Source of the DNA: Tabrizicola flagellatus
GTDB taxonomy: Bacteria; Pseudomonadota; Alphaproteobacteria; Rhodobacterales; Rhodobacteraceae
Assembly (NCBI RefSeq): GCF_008271465.1
Contig: NZ_VMDU01000010.1
Location: 36,563-100,562, forward strand
DNA: 64,000 nt
Direction: 5' to 3'
A program made the position numbers and the translations under genes. Each line of letters starts with the position of its first letter. Position 1 is the first letter of the stretch. This document shows, piece after piece, positions 27,106 through 36,109 of the stretch. The notes under the pieces are model-generated. The model was given only the letters and a program-made list of their open reading frames with translations. It was not told where the DNA came from and searched no databases.

Positions 27106-27753
27106 TCACTCCGCAAGTCGGGCCAGGAAGGCGGCGAGGTCGTCGGTGTGGTGGTGGATGTGGTCCGCGGGCTCGGGTGCCGGCGCGACATGGACGGTCC
27201 GCATCCCGAGGCCATGCGGGACGGCGAGGTTGCGGCTGTCGTCCTCGAACATCGCGCCGCGCGCGGGGTCGAGGCCGTCGCGGGCAAAGACGGTGGCGAA
27301 GGCCTGCGCATCCGGCTTGGGGTGGAAATCGGCATGCTCGACGCCGTAGATCGCGTCGAACAGGCCGGCGAGGCCACGGGCGGCCAGGACCTTCTCGGCA
27401 TAGGGCGCGCAGGCGTTGGTATAGATGATCCGGCGGCCGGGAAGGCCGGCAATGGCGCGCGCCAGCCGCGGATCGGGCGCCAGGACCGAGAAGTCGATGT
27501 CGTGCACCTCGGTCAGATAGGGGCCGGGGTCCACGTCGTGTTCGCGCATCAGCCCCGCAAGCGTGGTGCCGTAGGTCTGCCAGTAATAGGCGCGCAGGTG
27601 GTCGGCCCGCGCGCGATCGACCTTCAGCGCCCGCATCACCCAGTCGGTCATGCGGACCTCGATCTGGTCGAAAAGCCGCATCTCGGGTGGATAGAGGGTG
27701 TTGTCGAGGTCGAAGACCCAGGTGGTGACGTGGGCGAAATCCTGTTTCGGCAT
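27106..27753 (-). CDS. HAD-family phosphatase, pyrimidine 5'-nucleotidase type
   Basis: A 215-residue cytosolic hydrolase with all HAD motifs: DLDNTLYP (motif I, about residues 16-23), YTNACAPYAEKVL (II), the lysine in FHPKPDAQAF (III) and MFEDDSRNLAVPHGLGM (IV). The pattern DLDNTLYPPE and the alpha-helical cap match the SDT1-like pyrimidine 5'-nucleotidase subgroup. The start at 27753 is chosen because motif I is then at the usual distance. It is divergent from the GntR regulator, separated by 64 bases. Confidence 0.88.
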   Translation of the reverse strand: MPKQDFAHVTTWVFDLDNTLYPPEMRLFDQIEVRMTDWVMRALKVDRARADHLRAYYWQTYGTTLAGLMREHDVDPGPYLTEVHDIDFSVLAPDPRLARAIAGLPGRRIIYTNACAPYAEKVLAARGLAGLFDAIYGVEHADFHPKPDAQAFATVFARDGLDPARGAMFEDDSRNLAVPHGLGMRTVHVAPAPEPADHIHHHTDDLAAFLARLAE

Positions 27754-27817
27754 GGGTCGGGATGTAGTCCGGGGCTGCGGTATTGGGAAGGGTTGATCGC
27801 AGGGGCGCGCGGGGCTT

Positions 27818-28486
27818 ATGGTCCGGGCCGCGCAAGGGGGGACGGAACTGGTGCAGAAAGACGCGTACACGCTGATCATGGAAGCGATCGAGGCCGGGGT
27901 CTACAAGCCCGGCGACCGGCTGGTCGAAAGCGAGCTGGCCGAGCGGCTGGGGGTCAGCCGCACGCCGGTGCGCGAGGCGCTGCAGCGGCTGGAGACCCAG
28001 GCGATGCTGACGCGCGACGGGCGGAGCCTGATCGTGGCGAGCCTCGACCACAACCAGCTGGCGGAGCTCTACGCGGTCCGCACCGAGCTGGAAGGTCTGG
28101 CCGCGCGGCTGGCGGCGCGCCATGCCACGCCCGAGGAGGTGCGGGTGCTGAAGAGCATGGTCGCCGAGGACCGCGCGCTGCTGGGCGGGGACCCCAAGGC
28201 GCTGAGCCGGGCCAACAAGCGGTTTCACAAGCAGATCCATCTGGCCAGCCACAACCGCTTTCTGGTGCAGCAGCTGGACCTCGTGCATCGCTCGATGGCG
28301 CTGATGGCGAACACCTCCTTTGCCGCCGAGGGCCGCGACGAGGTCGCGCTGGCCGAACATGCGGAAATCGTCGCCGCGATCGAGGCGGGCGACGGCGAGG
28401 CGGCCTACCAGGCGCTGAAGTCGCATATCAGCCAGGCCTTCGAGACCCGGCTGAGGGTGGACGCAGGCGAACTGCGCATGCGCTGA
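27818..28486 (+). CDS. GntR-family regulator, FadR/FCD subgroup
   Basis: A 222-residue regulator with an N-terminal winged helix (GDRLVESELAERLGVSRTPV, REALQRLETQAML) and a C-terminal FCD ligand domain (ELYAVRTELEGLAARLAARH, FHKQIHLASHNRFLVQQLDL, AEHAEIVAAIEAGDGEAA) with the histidines typical of metal/carboxylate binding. A GTG at 27851 behind a G-rich ribosome site is an alternative start. It sits alone, divergent from the HAD phosphatase. The effector is unknown. Confidence 0.88.
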   Translation: MVRAAQGGTELVQKDAYTLIMEAIEAGVYKPGDRLVESELAERLGVSRTPVREALQRLETQAMLTRDGRSLIVASLDHNQLAELYAVRTELEGLAARLAARHATPEEVRVLKSMVAEDRALLGGDPKALSRANKRFHKQIHLASHNRFLVQQLDLVHRSMALMANTSFAAEGRDEVALAEHAEIVAAIEAGDGEAAYQALKSHISQAFETRLRVDAGELRMR

Positions 28487-28533
28487 GGCAGGGGACGGCT
28501 GGTCGGGCAACCGGGTTGCTGCCGCGGACCGGG

Positions 28534-30318
28534 TCAGTCCTTGTCGCCCGTGGCATGATCGAAGAGGCCGTGCGTGGTCTTGTCCCAGTAGAACGGGCGG
28601 GTGGCCAGTTCCAGAAGGCCCTTGTAGGCGGCAAGCGAGGCCAGCGGGTAATAGACCTTCAGGGTCAGGACCCAGAGCAGGCTGAGGCCATGCCTTGTCC
28701 GGCTGAGCCCGAGCGCGCCGACGAAGATGTTGGTCGCCTCGGACAGGAAGAAGTTCCCGGCGATGGCCCAGATCGCTGCCGTGGGCAGGACAGCCGACAG
28801 CGGGTGTGGAACGCCGAAGGACAGGAGCAGGAAGGACCACAGGAGCGGTGCCAGCAGGAACTGCGCGATGGTGCCGAGAAACAGCACCTGGAAGCCGAGG
28901 AAACCCCGTGGCCCAAGCTGCCGCCAGAGCTGCCGGGGCGCCCGCATGTGCACGACCCAGGTCATCATGTAGCCCTTGATCCAGCGCGAGCGCTGCTTGA
29001 TCCAGGGCAGGGGGCGGCAGTTCGCCTCCTCGAAGGTGACGGTGTCGATCAGTTCGGTCCGGTAGCCATGGCGCGCAAGGCGGATGCCGAGATCGGCATC
29101 CTCGGTCACGTTGTGGGCATCCCAGGCCCCCAGACTGTCCAGCACGTCGCGGCGGAAGAATAATGTGGTGCCGCCGAGCGGCACGACGAGCCCCAGCCGT
29201 GCCAGCCCCGGCAGCACCAGGCGGAACCAGCCGGCATATTCGATGGTGAAGCAGCGCGACAGCCAGTTGGTGCGGGGATTGTAGTAGTCGAGCACGCCTT
29301 GCAGGCAGGCGACCTCGGGCCCCGACCGCTGGAACCGGGCGACGACCTTGCGCAGCTGGTCGGGCTCGGGCGCGTCCTCGGCGTCATAGACCCCGATGAT
29401 GGCCCCGCGCGCATGGTCGAGCGCATGGTTGAGCGCGCGCGGCTTGGTCTTGACCTGGCCGTCCGGCACCACGACCACCCGCATCCAGGGCGGCAGCTCG
29501 GCCTGCGCCAGCGCGTCGAGGGTCACGGTATCCTCGGCCTCGACCGCGAGGATGACATCCAGCAGCTCGGCCGGGTAGTCGAGCCGGGCGAGGCGGCGGA
29601 CGAGGCGCGGCGCGATGTCGCCTTCGCGGTAGAGCGCCACGATGATCGACACGACGGGCGGGATCGCATCGCTGGCGGGATCGGGTGCCGCACCGGCGGG
29701 GCGCAGCGCGGCCAGGGTGGCGGCAATCTTCAGGGCGGTCAGGCAGGCCAGCGACACGACCGCGAAGGTCAGGGCGGAAAGGCCGGTGGCGAGGGGCGCG
29801 AAGACCAGCCCGGCGAGGATCAGACCCAGGCAGGCCATTGCCAGCGGTGCCTGGTGCAGCCGTGGCCAGGAGCGGCAGCTTTCGGCCTCGGCGACCCGGT
29901 TTTCCGCGGCCCGCGCCAGCCGGTCCCCGCGCCGGGCATGGATCGCGTCGAGGATCGACCTGCCCGACGCCATGCCGGCGGCGACAGGGCCGAGCCGCGC
30001 CTCGAGCATCGGGCGGAGGCGGTCGAACTCGGCCGGCCGCGAGGTGGCGACGATGGTCACGTCGCCGACCCGCTGCCAGGGAACAAGCCCGTGGCGCAGG
30101 CAGTCCTGCACGCCGACCGCGTCGATCAGGCGGGGATCGGGCAGCGCGCTGTCCAGATCGACGAGCCGGATGCCGTGATTGCGGGCATCGACGCCGAGAA
30201 GATCGCGTTCGACCACCAGCCCGCGCGCGCGCAGCACGTCGGGCAAGCGCCCGGCCTCGCGCCCCTGATGCGACAGGACGGACAGCATGTCATCGGGTGC
30301 GACCACGCCTTCGCGCAA
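28534..30318 (-). CDS. Membrane GT2 glycosyltransferase with N-terminal MshEN-like domain
   Basis: About 594 residues. The N-terminus (REGVVAPDDMLSVLSHQGRE to about residue 110) resembles the MshEN/GspE N-terminal module, often linked to c-di-GMP or secretion ATPases. Two helices follow (about 155-200), then a processive-type GT2 domain with VSIIVALYREGD, VYDAEDAPEPDQLR, a TED motif (NVTEDADLGIRLARHGY) and QRSRWIKGY, then several C-terminal helices. It should make or export a surface polysaccharide. The only start near the conserved region is TTG 30318, but similarity to the domain extends upstream (RRFAVGASLL) in a frame with no ATG/GTG back to a TAA. A CtrA-type box lies 125 bases upstream. 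Confidence 0.8.
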   Translation of the reverse strand: MREGVVAPDDMLSVLSHQGREAGRLPDVLRARGLVVERDLLGVDARNHGIRLVDLDSALPDPRLIDAVGVQDCLRHGLVPWQRVGDVTIVATSRPAEFDRLRPMLEARLGPVAAGMASGRSILDAIHARRGDRLARAAENRVAEAESCRSWPRLHQAPLAMACLGLILAGLVFAPLATGLSALTFAVVSLACLTALKIAATLAALRPAGAAPDPASDAIPPVVSIIVALYREGDIAPRLVRRLARLDYPAELLDVILAVEAEDTVTLDALAQAELPPWMRVVVVPDGQVKTKPRALNHALDHARGAIIGVYDAEDAPEPDQLRKVVARFQRSGPEVACLQGVLDYYNPRTNWLSRCFTIEYAGWFRLVLPGLARLGLVVPLGGTTLFFRRDVLDSLGAWDAHNVTEDADLGIRLARHGYRTELIDTVTFEEANCRPLPWIKQRSRWIKGYMMTWVVHMRAPRQLWRQLGPRGFLGFQVLFLGTIAQFLLAPLLWSFLLLSFGVPHPLSAVLPTAAIWAIAGNFFLSEATNIFVGALGLSRTRHGLSLLWVLTLKVYYPLASLAAYKGLLELATRPFYWDKTTHGLFDHATGDKD

Positions 30319-30442
30319 GAGCGATGCACCGACGGCAAACCGACGCGGTCCCCGGACCGGGGCGCAGGAACGATCTTCGATTTTACGTCGGGCACGCCAT
30401 ACCGGGTTCCCAGCTTGTGGAGCCCAGTCTGCGTGCGTCTGG

Positions 30443-30457
30443 TTAACGGGCCGTTAA
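30443..30457. promoter_or_regulatory. CtrA-type binding box before the GT2 gene
   Basis: TTAACGGGCCGTTAA is a perfect TTAA-N7-TTAA and also a 7+7 inverted repeat. It lies between the 5' end of the GT2 glycosyltransferase gene and the 3' end of carA, where only the GT2 gene can use it as a promoter element. Confidence 0.55.
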
Positions 30458-30473
30458 TCCTGCCGGTTCCGTC

Positions 30474-31628
30474 TCAGGCGGCGCGGCGGGACTGCATGGC
30501 GGCGGCAAAGCGTTCGAACAGGTAGAAGCTGTCCTGGGGCCCGGGTGAGGCTTCGGGATGGTACTGCACCGAGTAGACAGGCTTGCCAACCACCGCGATG
30601 CCGCAGTTCGTGCCGTCGAAGAGCGAGACGTGGGTTTCGGACACGCCCTTCGGCAGGGTGTCTGCGTCGACGGTGAAGCCGTGGTTCATCGAGGTGATCT
30701 CGACCTTGCCGGTGGTCAGGTCCTTGACCGGATGGTTCGCGCCGTGGTGGCCGTGGTTCATCTTGCGCGTCCTGGCCCCGAGCGCCAGCGCCAGCATCTG
30801 GTGGCCGAGGCAGATGCCGAAGAGCGGCAGGTCGCGCGCGAGGACGCCCTGGATCATCGGCACGGCATAGGCACCGGTCGCGGCCGGATCGCCGGGGCCG
30901 TTCGAGAGGAACACGCCCTCGGGGTTCAGCGCCAGCACCTCCTCGGCGGTGGCGGTGGCGGGCAGGACGGTGACGTCGCAGCCGACCGAGGCCAGGCAGC
31001 GCAGGATGTTGCGCTTGGCGCCGTAGTCGATGGCGACAACCTTGAAGCCCGGGCCTTCGCGGCGGGTATAGCCCTCGGGCCAGGCCCAGCGTTTCTCATC
31101 CCAGCGATAGCTTTGCGCGCAGGTCACGTCCTTCGCGAGGTCGAGCCCGACGAGGCCCTTCCACGCGCGGGCCCTGGCGACCAGCTTCTCGATGTCGAAC
31201 TTGCCTTCGGGGTCATGCGCCAGCGTCACATGCGGCGCGCCCTGCTGCCGGATCGCCCGCGTCAACCGTCGCGTGTCCACCCCGCCGATGCCGATGCGGC
31301 CGATCTTAGTGAGCCACTGGGTCAAATCCCCGGTCGCGCGCCAGTTCGACGGCTCGGTCGGGTCCCATTTCACCACCATGCCGGCGGCGGCGGGGGTTCC
31401 GGTCTCATCATCTTCGGGCGTGACGCCGACATTGCCGACATGGGGGAAGGTGAAGGTCACGACCTGACCGGCATAGGAGGGGTCGGTCATGATCTCCTGA
31501 TAGCCGGTCATGGCGGTGTTGAACACGAGTTCCGCGACCGTCTCGCCGGTGGCGCCGAAGCCCTTGCCGTAGAAGATCGTCCCATCGGCCAGGGCGAGGC
31601 AGGCGGTAGCATCGCGCGGGGCGGGCAT
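30474..31628 (-). CDS. carA: Carbamoyl-phosphate synthase small subunit
   Basis: A 384-residue glutamine-hydrolysing subunit that feeds ammonia to CarB for arginine and pyrimidine synthesis. The N-terminal domain (LADGTIFYGKGFGATGETVA, GYQEIMTDPSYAGQVVTFTFP) and the class I amidotransferase with nucleophile Cys in PLFGICLGHQMLALALG, NHGHHGANHPV and YHPEASPGPQD are intact. AGGAGA precedes ATG 31628. It is divergent from the YqeY-like gene, an arrangement common in alphaproteobacteria. carB is not in the window. Confidence 0.97.
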   Translation of the reverse strand: MPAPRDATACLALADGTIFYGKGFGATGETVAELVFNTAMTGYQEIMTDPSYAGQVVTFTFPHVGNVGVTPEDDETGTPAAAGMVVKWDPTEPSNWRATGDLTQWLTKIGRIGIGGVDTRRLTRAIRQQGAPHVTLAHDPEGKFDIEKLVARARAWKGLVGLDLAKDVTCAQSYRWDEKRWAWPEGYTRREGPGFKVVAIDYGAKRNILRCLASVGCDVTVLPATATAEEVLALNPEGVFLSNGPGDPAATGAYAVPMIQGVLARDLPLFGICLGHQMLALALGARTRKMNHGHHGANHPVKDLTTGKVEITSMNHGFTVDADTLPKGVSETHVSLFDGTNCGIAVVGKPVYSVQYHPEASPGPQDSFYLFERFAAAMQSRRAA

Positions 31629-31809
31629 GGGCGACTCTCCTGTGGGCGAAATTGCGCGGAAACTAAGGGGTAGGCGGGGCAGGGTCAAGGGCGGATACGA
31701 AAAGGATTGTTAAGTAATATCAATAGTTTGGCAAATAAGGCCGAGGTTGCGATCGGGGCTGCTTCGAGGTATTGTCGGCAACTTGGGGAAACTATCGGAA
31801 AGAGCTGCC

Positions 31810-32268
31810 ATGCTGTTGCGCGACCGTCTGCAGACGGCCCTCAAGGAGGCCATGAAGGCCAAGGATGCCGACCGCCTCTCGACGCTGCGCCTGATCAACG
31901 CCGCAATAAAGGACCGCGAGATCGCCCTGCGGGGCGAAGGCGACGCGGGCGAGGTGGGCGAGGCCGAGATCCTGCAGATCATGGGCAAGATGGTGAAGCA
32001 GCGTCAGGAATCGGCCCGGGCCTACGAGGAAGGCGGGCGGCTGGAGCTGGCCGAGAAGGAACTGGCGGAAATCGCGGTGATCCAGGAATTCCTGCCGCGC
32101 CAGATGGACGAGGCCGAGATCGCCGCGGCGGTGGATGCGGCGGTGGCCGAGACGGGCGCCGCGAGCATCCGCGACGTGGGCAAGGTGATGGCGGCGCTGA
32201 AAGCCCGTTACACCGGACAAATGGATTTCGGCGCGGTGGGCGCGCTGGTCAAGGCGCGGCTGGGGTAG
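31810..32268 (+). CDS. yqeY: GatB/YqeY domain protein
   Basis: A 152-residue cytosolic helical protein: MLLRDRLQTALKEAMKAKDA, STLRLINAAIKDREIALRGE, EFLPRQMDEAEIAAAVDAAV and the C-terminal GKVMAALKARYTGQMDFGAV. These are hallmarks of YqeY proteins, related to the tail domain of GatB and assumed to interact with tRNA or amidotransferase. The start at 31810 matches the family's N-terminus. It is divergent from carA across a moderately AT-rich 181-base gap. Confidence 0.92.
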   Translation: MLLRDRLQTALKEAMKAKDADRLSTLRLINAAIKDREIALRGEGDAGEVGEAEILQIMGKMVKQRQESARAYEEGGRLELAEKELAEIAVIQEFLPRQMDEAEIAAAVDAAVAETGAASIRDVGKVMAALKARYTGQMDFGAVGALVKARLG

Positions 32269-32316
32269 GAGACCTGCGTCGGGCTTGAACCGACTCGGCC
32301 GCTCTGGCTGACTTTC

Positions 32317-32345
32317 GGGCGTGGCGATGGTGCCACGCCCTTTTC
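32317..32345 (+). terminator. yqeY intrinsic terminator
   Basis: GGGCGTGGC (32317-32325) pairs perfectly with GCCACGCCC (32332-32340) around GATGGT and is followed by TTTTC. It lies 48 bases after the yqeY stop and just before the small membrane gene at 32376. Confidence 0.85.
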
Positions 32346-32375
32346 ATTCCGGATCGCATTTACAGGAGAACTTCG

Positions 32376-32669
32376 ATGACCACGGCGCTTTTCTATGTCT
32401 CGCTCGCGCTGAGCGTTCTGGCCTTTCTGGTCTTTGCAAGGATCGTCTGGACCACCCCCCGTCTGGCTGAGCCGGGGCAGGGACCCCGGATCGAGGGCGC
32501 ACAACTGCCCGACCCCGGTGCCGCCGCCGAGGCCTTTGCCAAGGCGGGTCCCGCGGCCACGGCGGCGGCCCTGTCGATCTTCTTCATGTTCGTGGCCCTT
32601 CTGGTCAGCGGGGTCGTCGAGCTTTCGGTCGATACGAAGCCCGAGGCCGCGACCGAAGCCGCCGGTTAG
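32376..32669 (+). CDS. Small two-helix membrane protein
   Basis: A 97-residue protein with an N-terminal helix (LFYVSLALSVLAFLVFARIV), a loop rich in Gly/Ala/Pro and a second helix (about residues 65-85, ALSIFFMFVALLVSGVVELS). ACAGGAGAAC is a strong ribosome site before ATG 32376. It is transcribed after the yqeY terminator, so it has its own promoter. Convergent with the DUF2244 gene. Function unknown. Confidence 0.7.
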   Translation: MTTALFYVSLALSVLAFLVFARIVWTTPRLAEPGQGPRIEGAQLPDPGAAAEAFAKAGPAATAAALSIFFMFVALLVSGVVELSVDTKPEAATEAAG

Positions 32670-32673
32670 CCCC

Positions 32674-33180
32674 TCATCCCCGCGCGTCCGGGGCAGAGCG
32701 CAGGCGGTGCAGGCGCGTGTCAAGTTCGTCCTTCAGCGCGATGCGTTCCTCCTCGGAGAGGAAGGGGCCGAGTTCCACCTCGCGCCCCTCGCCCTTGAGC
32801 GTCAGGTAGTTCGGCACCGGGCCGCCGGTCTTGTGCAGCGTCACCCGCAGCCAGTAGGGGTTGGCCTCCCAGTCCTGGCGGCGGCCCCTTGGTCCGTGGC
32901 GGGTCAGCGTGACCTGGCCGGGGGCGAGGACCAGGTCCTCGACGATGTCGCGGTCGCGGCCGTTCTTTCGCAGCGCGAACCAGATCGCCCAGATCGCTGC
33001 CAGCAGAAATGGCAGCAGCGCCCAGAGCACCGGGCTGCCGATGATGCCGATCAGCGGCACGGCGATCAGGGCGGAGGTCGCGCCCATGAACCAGACGAAG
33101 CCGCGCTGGGTCAGGGATCGGTGCGGCCATAGGTGCAGGCGCTGTTCCGGGCCATCGGCGGGGAGCCATTCGTAGGGCAT
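32674..33180 (-). CDS. DUF2244 family membrane protein
   Basis: The 168-residue product begins with a short polar segment (LWPHRSLTQRGFVWFMGAT), followed by two adjacent helices (about residues 28-70, ALIAVPLIGIIGSPVLWALL and on) and a cytosolic C-terminal domain (DRDIVEDLVLAPGQVTLTRH, ELGPFLSEEERIALKDEL). This layout, with HxxLW and the DLVL strand, is the DUF2244 pattern. In related bacteria such proteins sit near cytochrome oxidase genes; here ctaD is 1 kb away. Role unknown. Confidence 0.85.
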   Translation of the reverse strand: MPYEWLPADGPEQRLHLWPHRSLTQRGFVWFMGATSALIAVPLIGIIGSPVLWALLPFLLAAIWAIWFALRKNGRDRDIVEDLVLAPGQVTLTRHGPRGRRQDWEANPYWLRVTLHKTGGPVPNYLTLKGEGREVELGPFLSEEERIALKDELDTRLHRLRSAPDARG

Positions 33181-33197
33181 GGGCGGATCGAGGGACG

Positions 33198-34148
33198 TCA
33201 GGGAGTGATGCGTTTCAGGAAGTCGGTGAATGCGGCGCGGTAGGCGGCCGGATCCCCGGCATATGAGCCGAGGTGGCCGGACTCTGTCCAGAGGCTGACG
33301 GTCGGGGCCGACCGCGCGGCGGCGAGTGCCTGGCTCGGTCCGACCGGCACGATGCGGTCGCCCGTCCCATGGGCGATGAACATCGGGCCGGCAAACGCCT
33401 GGAAGGTCGCGCCGACCTCGGCCTGGGCTAGGGGCAGGTGGGACTGAAAGGGCAGGATCTGCCGGGCCGTCCAGGCGATGACGCTGCGCAGGGGCTTGTC
33501 CCCCTGTGCCGCGAGATGGTCGACAACCGCCGCGAAACTGAGCGCCGGGCTGTCCAGCGCCACGGCGCGCACCCGTCCGGCCAGCGGGCTTTGCCCGAGG
33601 AACTGCCCCAGGATCGCGCCCCCCATGGAGTCGGCGACGACCAACAGGCCGGGCGAGCTCTCGTCGGGGGCCATCTGCGCCACTGCGGCCTGAAGGTCGG
33701 GCCATTCGCTGAGCCCGAACCCGTAGCTTCCGTCGGGCGAGGCCGGTGCGTCGATGTCATTGCGGTAGGTCATCAGAAGCACCGACCAGCCCGCCTCGTG
33801 CAGAAGGGAGAGGATGCGATAGCCGTCCTCGCGCGCGCCGGCGATGCCGTGGACATAGATTGCGCGGCCGGTCTCGGGACCGGCGGCGGGGACAAGCCAG
33901 GCCTCGGCGGTGCCGAGGGGCGTCTCGAGGTCCACGGTGCTGAAGGGCAGGGACAGCGCCTGCATCGGGTCGCCACGGTATCCCAGCGCCTGCGGGTCGC
34001 CGGGAGGCTCCGCCGTGGCCAGGACGGCCGCGACGGGGCCGACCTTCAGCAGGCCCGCGGCGGCATGGGCCAGGAAGTAGCCGGTGATGCCCACATAGCC
34101 GAGAAGCGCCACAAGCCCGAGCACCACCAGAAAGACGACGATTCGCAT
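33198..34148 (-). CDS. Membrane-anchored alpha/beta hydrolase
   Basis: A 316-residue protein with an N-terminal membrane anchor (MRIVVFLVVLGLVALLGYVG) and an alpha/beta hydrolase fold outside: oxyanion region IYVHGIAGAREDGY, nucleophile elbow VVADSMGGAILG (ADSMG in place of the usual GxSxG), aspartate in HGTGDRIVPVG and histidine in TESGHLGSY. The triad looks complete. AAGGGG precedes ATG 34148. Likely a periplasmic esterase or peptidase of unknown substrate. It is on the same strand as ctaD but after the ctaD terminator. Confidence 0.85.
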   Translation of the reverse strand: MRIVVFLVVLGLVALLGYVGITGYFLAHAAAGLLKVGPVAAVLATAEPPGDPQALGYRGDPMQALSLPFSTVDLETPLGTAEAWLVPAAGPETGRAIYVHGIAGAREDGYRILSLLHEAGWSVLLMTYRNDIDAPASPDGSYGFGLSEWPDLQAAVAQMAPDESSPGLLVVADSMGGAILGQFLGQSPLAGRVRAVALDSPALSFAAVVDHLAAQGDKPLRSVIAWTARQILPFQSHLPLAQAEVGATFQAFAGPMFIAHGTGDRIVPVGPSQALAAARSAPTVSLWTESGHLGSYAGDPAAYRAAFTDFLKRITP

Positions 34149-34170
34149 CGGAAGGCCCCTTCAGGAAAGG

Positions 34171-34207
34171 AAAGGGCCCCGGGTGCGCCTGCAGCCCGGG
34201 GCCCCCT
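34171..34207 (-). terminator. ctaD intrinsic terminator
   Basis: GGGCCCCGGG (34174-34183) pairs perfectly with CCCGGGGCCC (34195-34204). On the minus strand the stem is followed by TTTCCTTTCC. It starts 19 bases after the ctaD stop. Confidence 0.75.
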
Positions 34208-34222
34208 GATCAGGTCAGGCGC

Positions 34223-35902
34223 CTAGTGCGCGTGGCTCTTGTCCCAGTCGGACTGCTTGGGCAGCTGCTCGAAGGTGTGTTCGGGCGGCGGCGAGGGCAG
34301 GGTCCATTCCAGGGTGTCGGCGTATTCGTTCCAGTAGTTCTTCTCGGTCACGCGCTGGCCGAAGCGCAGCGTGTAGAACACGACACCGATGAAGAACACG
34401 AAGGAGGCGAAGGAGATGAAGGCACCGACCGAAGAGAACCAGTTCCAGTAGGCGAAGGCTTCCGGATAGTCGATGTAGCGGCGCGGCATGCCCTGGCGGC
34501 CCAGGAAGTGCTGCGGGAAGAAGGTCAGGTTCGAGCCGATGAACATCATCCAGAAGTGCAGCTTGCCCGCCCATTCCGGATACTGCCGGCCCGACATCTT
34601 GCCGATCCAGTAGTAGATGCCGGCGAAGATGCCGAACACCGCACCCAGCGACATCACATAGTGGAAATGCGCGACCACATAGTAGGTGTCGTGGTAGGCG
34701 CGGTCCACGGGGGCCTGGGACAGGACAATCCCGGTCACGCCACCGACGGTGAACAGGAACAGGAAGCCGAAAGCCCAGAGCATCGGGGTCTTGAACTCCA
34801 CCGACCCGCCCCAGATCGTCGCGATCCAGGAGAAGATCTTCACCCCTGTCGGAACCGCGATGACCATGGTCGCCAGCATGAAGTAGGACTGCTGGGTCAG
34901 CGACATGCCTGCGGTGTACATGTGGTGCGCCCAGACGACGAAGCCGAGGACGCCGATCGCCACCATCGCGTAGACCATAGGAAGGTAGCCGAAGATCGGC
35001 TTGCGGGCGAAGGTCGCGATGACCTGGGAGATGATCCCGAAGGCGGGAATGATGATGATGTAGACTTCCGGGTGGCCGAAGAACCACAGGATGTGCTGGT
35101 AGAGCACCGGGTCACCGCCGCCCGAGGGCGTGAAGAAGGTGGTGCCGAAGTTGCGGTCCGTGAGCAGCATGGTGATGGCCCCGGCCAGCACGGGCAGGGA
35201 CAGGAGGATCAGCCACGAGGTCACGAAGATCGACCAGCCGAAGAGCGGCACCTTGTGCAGGGTCATGCCCGGCGCGCGCATGTTCAGGAAGGTGGTGATC
35301 ATGTTGATCGCGCCCAAGATCGACGAGGCGCCCGACAGGTGGACGGCGAAGATCGCCAGGTCCATCGCATAGCCGCCTTCGGCCGTCGTCGTCAGCGGCG
35401 GGTAGAGCACCCAGCCCACGCCCGAGCCGGGCCCGAGGTCGCCGCCACCGCCCGGCGAGAGCATCGAGGCCACGCCCAGCGAGGTCCCGGCGACGTAGAG
35501 CCAGAACGACAGGTTGTTCATCCGCGGGAAGGCCATGTCCGGCGCGCCGATCTGCAACGGCATGAAATAGTTGCCGAAGCCGCCGAACAGCGCGGGAATC
35601 ACGACGAAGAACATCATCAGGACGCCGTGATAGGTGATCATCACGTTCCACAGATGTCCGTTCGGGGTGCAGGTGGCCGCGGAATCGGCGACGAAGCGCG
35701 CGCCTTCCTGGCACATGTACTGCACGCCGGGCTCCATCAGCTCCATCCGCATGTAGACGGTGAAGATGACCGAGATCAGGCCGACCAGACCCGACGTGAA
35801 GAGATACAGGATCCCGATGTCCTTGTGGTTGGTCGACATGAACCAGCGGGTGAAGAACCCGGGTCTGTGGTGTTCGTGGCCATGGATGGCTGCGTCTGCC
35901 AT
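34223..35902 (-). CDS. ctaD: Cytochrome c oxidase subunit I (aa3-type)
   Basis: A 559-residue integral membrane catalytic subunit reducing O2 to water and pumping protons. Heme and CuB ligands are visible in [25 protein letters not shown] (His-Tyr crosslink), [10 protein letters not shown] and [12 protein letters not shown]. The K-channel lysine ([16 protein letters not shown]) and the D-channel aspartate ([13 protein letters not shown]) mark a type A1 proton-pumping enzyme. CGGAGGACG precedes ATG 35902. No ctaC/ctaE genes are nearby, so it is a solitary ctaD downstream of cycA, as in Paracoccus. Confidence 0.97.
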   Translation of the reverse strand: MADAAIHGHEHHRPGFFTRWFMSTNHKDIGILYLFTSGLVGLISVIFTVYMRMELMEPGVQYMCQEGARFVADSAATCTPNGHLWNVMITYHGVLMMFFVVIPALFGGFGNYFMPLQIGAPDMAFPRMNNLSFWLYVAGTSLGVASMLSPGGGGDLGPGSGVGWVLYPPLTTTAEGGYAMDLAIFAVHLSGASSILGAINMITTFLNMRAPGMTLHKVPLFGWSIFVTSWLILLSLPVLAGAITMLLTDRNFGTTFFTPSGGGDPVLYQHILWFFGHPEVYIIIIPAFGIISQVIATFARKPIFGYLPMVYAMVAIGVLGFVVWAHHMYTAGMSLTQQSYFMLATMVIAVPTGVKIFSWIATIWGGSVEFKTPMLWAFGFLFLFTVGGVTGIVLSQAPVDRAYHDTYYVVAHFHYVMSLGAVFGIFAGIYYWIGKMSGRQYPEWAGKLHFWMMFIGSNLTFFPQHFLGRQGMPRRYIDYPEAFAYWNWFSSVGAFISFASFVFFIGVVFYTLRFGQRVTEKNYWNEYADTLEWTLPSPPPEHTFEQLPKQSDWDKSHAH

Positions 35903-36054
35903 TGGCGTCCTCCGCTTGCGTCGTTCCGTTTTCCCGTTGGCGACCCGCACGCAGGTAGCCCGGTTCCCTTATGCTTCAGTCTTTAGCGGTGCGCGGGACA
36001 GGTCGCAATGCACGACTTTGCCGCAGGCGGCAGAAATTGCGAGGGAAATGCAAA

Positions 36055-36083
36055 GGGCGCGGCCCGTGACCGGTGCCGCGCCC
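36055..36083 (-). terminator. cycA terminator
   Basis: GGGCGCGGC (36055-36063) pairs perfectly with GCCGCGCCC (36075-36083); on the minus strand TTTGCATTT follows. It lies between cycA and ctaD, so most cycA messages probably end here. Confidence 0.7.
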
Positions 36084-36109
36084 GAATGGGCTGCCGAAGG
36101 GCTGCGGAA

